Assembly: GCF_009870125.1 (NCBI RefSeq)
Contig: NC_046681.1
Location: forward strand, 21,651,001-21,715,000
Reading direction: 5' to 3'
Source: Drosophila pseudoobscura
Taxonomy: Eukaryota; Arthropoda; Insecta; Diptera; Drosophilidae
Length of the DNA: 64,000 nucleotides
Shown here: positions 58,611-64,000 of the stretch, piece by piece
Layout of the letters: each line of letters opens with the position of its first letter
Numbering within the stretch: position 1 is the stretch's first letter
The notes under the pieces: model-generated
Database searches by the model: none
What the model was told of the DNA's origin: nothing
Seen by the model: only the letters and a program-made list of their open reading frames with translations
Translations under genes and position numbers: made by a program

Positions 58611-59816
58611 ATGACCACAGGCGATGGAGTGGACGATTCTGGGGCTCAGGGCAATGGCACTGGCGCCTCCTTGCCCAGCCAACTCATGGACATATTCAAG
58701 TCACTGGCTGAAAATGACAAGATCATCTTCAAGTCGCAGCAAATCGATGATCCGGAACTGCCCTTCGTCGAAAAGCAGCAAATCGCCCAAGAATCATTCG
58801 AGAAGAACCGCGAGAACTTTCTCATACGCTTTGGCAGCTTCCTGAATGCCAGCCAATTGAGCAGTTTCCAGTCCCTGGCCATTCGGGAGCCCATTAAAGC
58901 GGAGGAAAACCTTGAGGAGATGTGCCTGCTCCTGGAGGACTTCAAACGAAAGCTGAACACTCGCACCGTCTGTGTGAAGAATCGACGCTATCAGGCCTTG
59001 CAACAGCTCTTACAGAAAGGGGAATACTTCAGCCAGCACGAGATGATGCAGCGGGCACCGGATCTCTATCAGGAATTGGTCGGCCAATACCTCACGGAGA
59101 AAGAAAAGAAGGCGAGGGACAGCTATGATGTGAGGAACACCAGCTTTTCGGGCATACTAATGCACACGCTGGAGAAGAAGCAACGCGATGAATTGCTGGA
59201 GAGAACACAGCTACAGACAGCCATGGAAGAGGAGGAAGAAAAGCCACAGGAGCGGCAGGAAGTTGAAGAACCTGTGGTGGCTTCGTCCAGCAGTCGCAGG
59301 ACATCTGAGGCTCGAGTTGAGCCACAGATATCCGAGGTTCATGCATCCCCAGAAGAGGAGGAGGAAGAGGAGCTCCCGCCAGTTGTGTATGAGGATTTTG
59401 AAGTGCCTGCCGCTTGCCGCCGTCAATGGGGTGAATTCGAAGAAGATGCCCCCATTGCCTGCTCCACCAGTCAAAACGTGGTGTCTCCAGCTACACTAAA
59501 AGTAACAAAAATCTCCACTCCGGAATACTACAATCCTGGGGAGCGTGAACTGCTGCGCAACGAGTTCTTAAGCATGATGAAGGAACGCTTTCTCAGCGGC
59601 GAGGATAAAGACTTTGATTACACAGCAGTGGACGATGATTCTACGTTAGATGATCTAAAACTAATCGAACAAGACGAGGAAGATGCGTATTTCGAGCCCA
59701 GCGATGAAGAGGTGGAGCAGCCAGTGGACAAGCCAGACGAAGCATCCTCCAGCGAAGACGAATTAGACGTTTATATGAGGCATCTGAACAACCACCACAG
59801 TCTGCAGCAGCATTAG
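58611..59816 (+). CDS. CCDC97 homologue
   Basis: Single-exon gene of 401 residues from the ATG at 58611 (MTTGDGVDD). An in-frame ATG at 58554 would add 19 residues, but it has a poorer start context and an unconserved extension. Family blocks are EKQQIAQESFEKNRENFLIR FG, KNRRYQALQQLLQKGEYFSQ, MMQRAPDLYQELVGQYLTEK and, at the C-terminus, LLRNEFLSMMKERFLSGEDK with DFDYTAVDDD and DEEDAYFEP. These match human CCDC97 in order. A Glu-rich linker lies between them. The molecular role is poorly known; spliceosome (SF3b-associated) links have been reported for the human protein. It is convergent with Mettl14, with only 74 bp between stops. Confidence 0.88.
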   Translation: MTTGDGVDDSGAQGNGTGASLPSQLMDIFKSLAENDKIIFKSQQIDDPELPFVEKQQIAQESFEKNRENFLIRFGSFLNASQLSSFQSLAIREPIKAEENLEEMCLLLEDFKRKLNTRTVCVKNRRYQALQQLLQKGEYFSQHEMMQRAPDLYQELVGQYLTEKEKKARDSYDVRNTSFSGILMHTLEKKQRDELLERTQLQTAMEEEEEKPQERQEVEEPVVASSSSRRTSEARVEPQISEVHASPEEEEEEELPPVVYEDFEVPAACRRQWGEFEEDAPIACSTSQNVVSPATLKVTKISTPEYYNPGERELLRNEFLSMMKERFLSGEDKDFDYTAVDDDSTLDDLKLIEQDEEDAYFEPSDEEVEQPVDKPDEASSSEDELDVYMRHLNNHHSLQQH

Positions 59817-59890
59817 TCTTTAATTTTAGATCTTAAAAACTAGAAATACATGCAATTTGAGTAATTTAGCGACTCCTACTGTCTTTGCTA

Positions 59891-61205
59891 CTATCTTGGT
59901 CTGCCACGGCCACGTGGAAAACCGCGTCCACGACCACGCAACACCTTGCTATTCGGCGGCGGACTCTTGGGCCGCAAGAGCTCAATGCGACTGGTGCAAC
60001 CGGTGGCTGGGGCCTCGGCAAAGTAAGTTTGATACGTTTCCGCATTGAAATTGGAGTTTGTTAGTTCCGGTCCCACCGTAAGCCAGCCCGGCCTGATGCT
60101 CGAATCTCTACCAAACACATGCAAACGCCTGCGGCCCAGACAAAAGTGCTCGATGATGTGAAAGATCTCGATGGGCTTCTCGAAACTGCCAAATTCCTCT
60201 TCCTCGGATATAATCAGATCTATGTCGACATTGGCATGGATAAAATCCCCATCGGTGGAGCGTCGTACAGTGCCCTTGATGCCCATCAGGCAGTGTTCCT
60301 TGGTGCGTTGAAAGACGGCCTTCGGCTCCAGTTGCTTGGAATGTCCGGGCTTGCTGATGTTTGTGCGTATCCAGCAGATGTCCTCGCACCGGCGAAAGCC
60401 CCATTTCTTCAGGCAATTACGACCCATGTCCAGGCCTTCGGAAGAGCCACACCAGAGAAAGACAAACGAACGATGAGCGGCGATTTCACCCACATCCAAA
60501 TCTGCAAGAGGAAAACCTTTACCAAAGACCACTTATGGTTGCTAAACTCTTTTCACTTACTGAGTATTTCATCCCAATTCCAGAAGACACGCGGTGCACC
60601 ACCGACTGTGGCCACAGCAGGCGCTGCCCGTGCATATTCTTCTAGCGGCGGCTCAATAAGGATCACATCAAATTTGGCACCCAAAGACTTTACATCCAGT
60701 GTCTTTAGGTCCGCCTTCAAGTACATCGGAGCCGAGGCCGTATCCTGGATGAGCTTGTCCTTTAGTTTAATCAATTCCCTCAGTTTCGGGTACTCTTCGA
60801 AGCGATCTTTCAGCCCAACGTCGCGTATAAAGTTCTGCGGCCTTTGGCCCGTGTCCACAAAATGCTGGCAGTAGTCATTGTGCGGATTGGAGGATTGTGT
60901 GCCCTTTAGAAATGTGGATGAGTCCCTATAAATAGTTTCGCTGGGTGCATTTTTTGATGAGGAAGCGCCTCCATCCTCCTCGTCACGTTGACCGCCGGCG
61001 CTGAGCTGACGGCTGCTGTTGGTGTCCTCTGAATTGCCCAGGACCTTCTTCAACTCATCCACACTGGACAAACCAAGCTGTAGGGGTACATAAAAAATTT
61101 AATTTATAGTGCATTTTTTTCAAGTTAATTTTAGCTTACAGTTTGGGCCAGAAGTAGCCGGCGTTTGCGGGAGCGCTCTTGGGAGCTCTTCAGGACATCG
61201 CTCAT
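59891..61205 (-). CDS. Mettl14: Mettl14, RNA-binding subunit of the m6A methyltransferase
   Basis: Three coding exons: 61140-61205, 60561-61077 and 59891-60501, giving 397 residues, the length of the D. melanogaster protein. The N-terminus ([20 protein letters not shown]) is basic. The MT-A70-like domain starts at [20 protein letters not shown], contains [12 protein letters not shown] (EPPL in place of the catalytic DPPW), [30 protein letters not shown] and [20 protein letters not shown], and ends with an RGG-like tail ([15 protein letters not shown]). EPPL is diagnostic of METTL14, which is catalytically inactive and supports METTL3 in nuclear mRNA m6A formation. Its promoter is shared with the OST3/6 gene. 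Confidence 0.97.
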
Positions 61206-61304
61206 GATTATGAATACGAGTAAATAGCTTAATATATAGTTAATATAGACAAAAACTTTTAACTTAAAATAAGGGACAAAAAAATTTGCCGTCGCTTTGT
61301 CGAC

Positions 61305-61336
61305 TATCGATTATTGATAAATTTGACGGTCACAGC
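61305..61336. promoter_or_regulatory. Divergent promoter: DRE and Motif 1
   Basis: Between Mettl14 (ATG 61205, minus) and the OST3/6 gene (ATG 61496, plus) lie TATCGATT at 61305-61312 and ACGGTCACAG at 61326-61335, matching DRE and Motif 1. Only 290 bp separate the start codons, so both genes probably use this core region. Confidence 0.65.
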
Positions 61337-61495
61337 GAATGTCCACATATATCCAAGCAGGTTGGCAGCGCCGCAGAACAGTGGCCATTCACAATCAGCT
61401 GCATGCGTCGCCGGAAAAAATATTTTTTATTAAAACGTTTTTACTGTGATTTTGCTTATAAATAGTGCAAATTGTTAACGTAATTTACTGGCATA

Positions 61496-62757
61496 ATGAG
61501 GCTGGTGCGCAACACGCTGCTGGGCGCACTAGTCGTGCTCGCCGTCTGCCTGATCTATGCAGCCGCACAGGCAAAACCAAAGGTTTGTTTGTGGCCACGT
61601 CACTTTCGGCCTGGGTTCTGAGTCCCAAAGAATCTAGTCCGGAGTTGGGGGTGCCGTGCCGTGCCGGCAAGCACTAATCCAAAGAGATAAACATTATGGG
61701 CGTTCTTTATACTTGCAGACGGGCCTCTCTTTATCGGAAAAAGTACAAAACCTTGTGGAAATGAATGCTAAGAAGCCTCTGCTGCGTTTCAATGGACCCA
61801 AATTCCGGGAATATGTGAAAAATTCTCCACGAAACTATTCAATGATTGTGATGCTTACGGCGCTGGCGCCGTCACGTCAATGCCAGATATGTCGTCATGC
61901 CCACGACGAGTTTGCAATTGTCGCCAACTCCTACCGCTTCTCCTCGGTCTATTCCAACAAACTATTCTTTGCCATGGTAGACTTTGATGAGGGCTCCGAG
62001 GTGTTCCAATTGCTGCGCCTGAACACTGCCCCTGTGTTCATGCATTTCCCTGCCAAAGGAAAGCCCAAGGGTGCCGACACCATGGACATACACCGTGTGG
62101 GATTTGCAGCCGATTCGATAGCCAAATTTGTGGCCGAACGTGTGGATGTGACCATACGAATTTTCCGTCCACCCAACTATTCGGGAACTGTGGCAATGAT
62201 CACGCTGGTGGCACTGGTGGGCAGCTTTTTGTACATACGCCGTAATAATCTGGAATTCCTGTACAACAAGAACCTGTGGGGCGCCATTGCTGTGTTCTTT
62301 TGCTTTGCCATGATTTCCGGTCAAATGTGGAATCACATTCGTGGCCCCCCATTGGTTCACAAGTCACAGAATGGTGGCGTCGCCTACATACACGGCTCAT
62401 CGCAGGGACAACTGGTGGTGGAGACATATATTGTCATGTTTCTGAGTAAGATTTATATATATTTATTTGTATGTATTATATGTATTTTAATGTATTGTTT
62501 TTGAATTCGCAGATGCCATGATTGTCTTGGGTATGATATTGCTCATCGAATCGGGTACGTCAAAGGGTCATAATAAAAACAGAATAATGGCCATGGTTGG
62601 TTTAGTTCTTGTGACAGTATTCTTCTCCTTTTTACTGTCTGTGTTCCGCTCCAAGGCGCAAGGTTATCCCTATAGGTAAGTGTTCCTCCCAGAACGATTT
62701 CCACTGACTAAGACATTAATTTCTCAATTTTTTTCTTTCAGTTTCTTGTTCAAATAG
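61496..62757 (+). CDS. CG7830: Oligosaccharyltransferase OST3/6 subunit (TUSC3/MAGT1 homologue)
   Basis: Four coding exons: 61496-61582, 61719-62445, 62513-62675 and 62742-62757, encoding 330 residues. Exon 1 is a signal peptide ([20 protein letters not shown], then YAAAQA). The lumenal thioredoxin-like domain has the redox pair in [13 protein letters not shown] (CxxC). Four membrane segments follow ([72 protein letters not shown]), and the end is QGYPYSFLFK. The subunit forms transient mixed disulfides with acceptor proteins to aid N-glycosylation by the STT3B complex in the ER. The last coding exon has only 16 nt. AATAAA is at 62869-62874. It converges on the SRD5A3 homologue. Confidence 0.95.
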
Positions 62758-62912
62758 AATCGACTGCGCAATGTCCCTGTTTCCCCGCCCGTACATTACA
62801 TAGTTTTGTAGTTAAAAATCTGAGTAAACGAAGCACCGATTTTGTGCGTGTGTGTAAAAAACGACTTTAATAAATTCCACTACTAAATTATTTGTACAAT
62901 AAACGGATTTGA

Positions 62913-63884
62913 TCACAGCAGATAGGGAAGAATGGCACGCCGTCGCTTGGGATAATCCTTAAAAGTCTCCTTGTACCATTGATGGGTGAGCAGAGCGTTG
63001 ATCGTTTGATTGCTGGCCACCCAAAGGAACACCAGCTTCCAGGTGCGCACTGGCGTGAACAGATCCGCCAGACAGAAGTACATGACCACCTCAAAGAACA
63101 TGTGTGGGGAGGATAACAGATTGAACCACCCGCCCTTGGGCAGCAAATGCTGTTCTGTCTTCACGGCACCCGTTTTGGCATCTTTCCGTAGGTTTACCAA
63201 TATCATATTACTCGAGTACTGCTGATGCCAGGCGAACATAAACACCAAAAAGTAGATGATTTGTATTTGGGACAAGTTCTTGGGCGTAAACTCCGTGGGC
63301 TGCGATCCGCGCACAAAACCGGCCGTGTTGGACAGCAGAGAGACAATGGCCCCAAAGTAGTGTACATAGCCAACGGCATAGTGCGACAGGTTCATTTTGC
63401 TGTGCTTCGAGAAGATTTGCACAAAATTCGTCTCGTAGAAGCGGCGAATGCACTGCAATGTGAGCAGAACTGTACCCAGCAGAGCCGTCGTAGAGTCCAC
63501 TTGCACCTTCCGATTGGTGGCACCGCCGCACACCAGGTCCAGAAAGCCGAGAGCATATTCCGGCGCCGCAGATTGGCTGGCAATGGAGCTGACTATCAAA
63601 TACAGCGCCAGCAGGGACCAACCAAAGGCAAAGATGTAGAAATGCTTGAACCAGCCTTTGGGAACCTCCAAATAACTGACCAGCGCATCGGCTTCACCCT
63701 TGTGCCTGTGCTTGCCATAACGAAACGACTGGCGTATACTATTCGGCAAATGTGACTCCACAAGGGTCATCAAACTCCCAAAGAACACGATGGTTGTGAT
63801 GAAGATGCAGAATACCAGTTGTGTGAGGTTTACGTTGTACTGATCGATGAGCTCCTCGAGGGAGCTGATTATGGCGAGCACCAT
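62913..63884 (-). CDS. CG7840: Polyprenol reductase (SRD5A3 homologue)
   Basis: Intronless frame of 323 residues with about six membrane segments. The C-terminal steroid-reductase fold carries AWHQQYSSNMILVNLRKDAK, LPKGGWFNLLSSPHMFFEVV and the end NALLTHQWYKETFKDYPKRR AILPYLL, where the conserved His and KETFxxYPxxRxAxLPYL motif mark the SRD5A3/DFG10 branch. The enzyme acts in the conversion of polyprenol to dolichol at the ER, supplying the lipid carrier for N-glycosylation. It neighbours the OST3/6 gene of the same process (155 bp between stops). The start is the ATG giving a conserved first membrane helix. Its promoter lies at the window edge and is only partly visible. Confidence 0.93.
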   Translation of the reverse strand: MVLAIISSLEELIDQYNVNLTQLVFCIFITTIVFFGSLMTLVESHLPNSIRQSFRYGKHRHKGEADALVSYLEVPKGWFKHFYIFAFGWSLLALYLIVSSIASQSAAPEYALGFLDLVCGGATNRKVQVDSTTALLGTVLLTLQCIRRFYETNFVQIFSKHSKMNLSHYAVGYVHYFGAIVSLLSNTAGFVRGSQPTEFTPKNLSQIQIIYFLVFMFAWHQQYSSNMILVNLRKDAKTGAVKTEQHLLPKGGWFNLLSSPHMFFEVVMYFCLADLFTPVRTWKLVFLWVASNQTINALLTHQWYKETFKDYPKRRRAILPYLL

Positions 63885-64000
63885 TGCGAAGTTTCAGATT
63901 GTTCTTATGTAAAAACTATATTCAAATGCCAGAAACTTTCTCTCAGCTTTCATTATCAGCACTCTAGAAAACAGAAAACTGGCGGCGAAAGCTGTTCCCT

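Overview
The window is nuclear DNA of a Drosophila species, and the features point to the obscura group. Genes have short GT-AG introns, promoters carry fly core motifs (DRE, Motif 1, Motif 6, TATA/Inr, TCT initiator), and all recognisable proteins are closest to Drosophila orthologues. A non-autonomous Helitron of the DINE-1/SGM type lies in the left third. The orthologues I recognise map in D. melanogaster to chromosome arm 2L (Muller element B), from two separate neighbourhoods: about 36F-37A (amos, CG10413, CG10333, Atac2) and about 28D-29A (RpL36A, CCDC53, Cka, baf, CG7806, Mettl14, CG7830, CG7840). Species and map positions are from memory of the fly genome, not from a search.

Layout. 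1-8.2 kb holds no convincing gene: degenerate repeats, simple repeats and the Helitron at 4.78-5.91 kb. 8.2-11.2 kb (+) is an RPRD2-like RNA polymerase II CTD-interacting gene. 14.9-15.5 kb (-) is the single-exon proneural gene amos, with a clear TATA/Inr promoter. 20.7-25.1 kb (-) is an SLC12A9-like transporter whose last exon end and 3' flank are present twice as a 619-bp tandem duplication. 25.6-28.2 kb (+) is the spliceosomal helicase DDX23/Prp28, and 28.4-31.0 kb (-) the ATAC-complex acetyltransferase Atac2. The 31.0-32.26 kb spacer appears to be the junction of the two ancestral neighbourhoods.

Right of the junction: RpL36A (+, 32.3-33.3 kb) with two tandem H/ACA-like RNAs in its second intron; WASH-complex subunit CCDC53 (-); striatin Cka (-, 37.1-43.2 kb coding, 5' end probably near 44.9 kb); baf (-, 46.6-47.0 kb); a large fly-specific gene (+, 49.1-52.3 kb, tentatively mitoshell); an ABCC10-type ABC transporter (-, 53.6-58.3 kb); a CCDC97 homologue (+); m6A writer subunit Mettl14 (-); oligosaccharyltransferase OST3/6 subunit (+); and the polyprenol reductase SRD5A3 homologue (-).

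Themes. The right half is a tightly packed housekeeping block with divergent promoters carrying DRE and Motif 1 (Mettl14/OST3, SLC12A9/Prp28) and convergent pairs with 75-190 bp between stops (Prp28/Atac2, RpL36A/CCDC53, CCDC97/Mettl14). The OST3/6 and SRD5A3 homologues act in the same process, N-glycosylation in the ER (transfer of the glycan, and synthesis of its dolichol carrier), and are neighbours. I found no CRISPR, tRNA, rRNA or bacterial-type system, and no clear evidence of an undescribed molecular system. The most interesting non-genic signals are the perfect 619-bp duplication, a family of promoter-like modules shared by several loci, the paired snoRNA-like sequences, and a dense ATCGAT cluster with a 24-bp palindrome.
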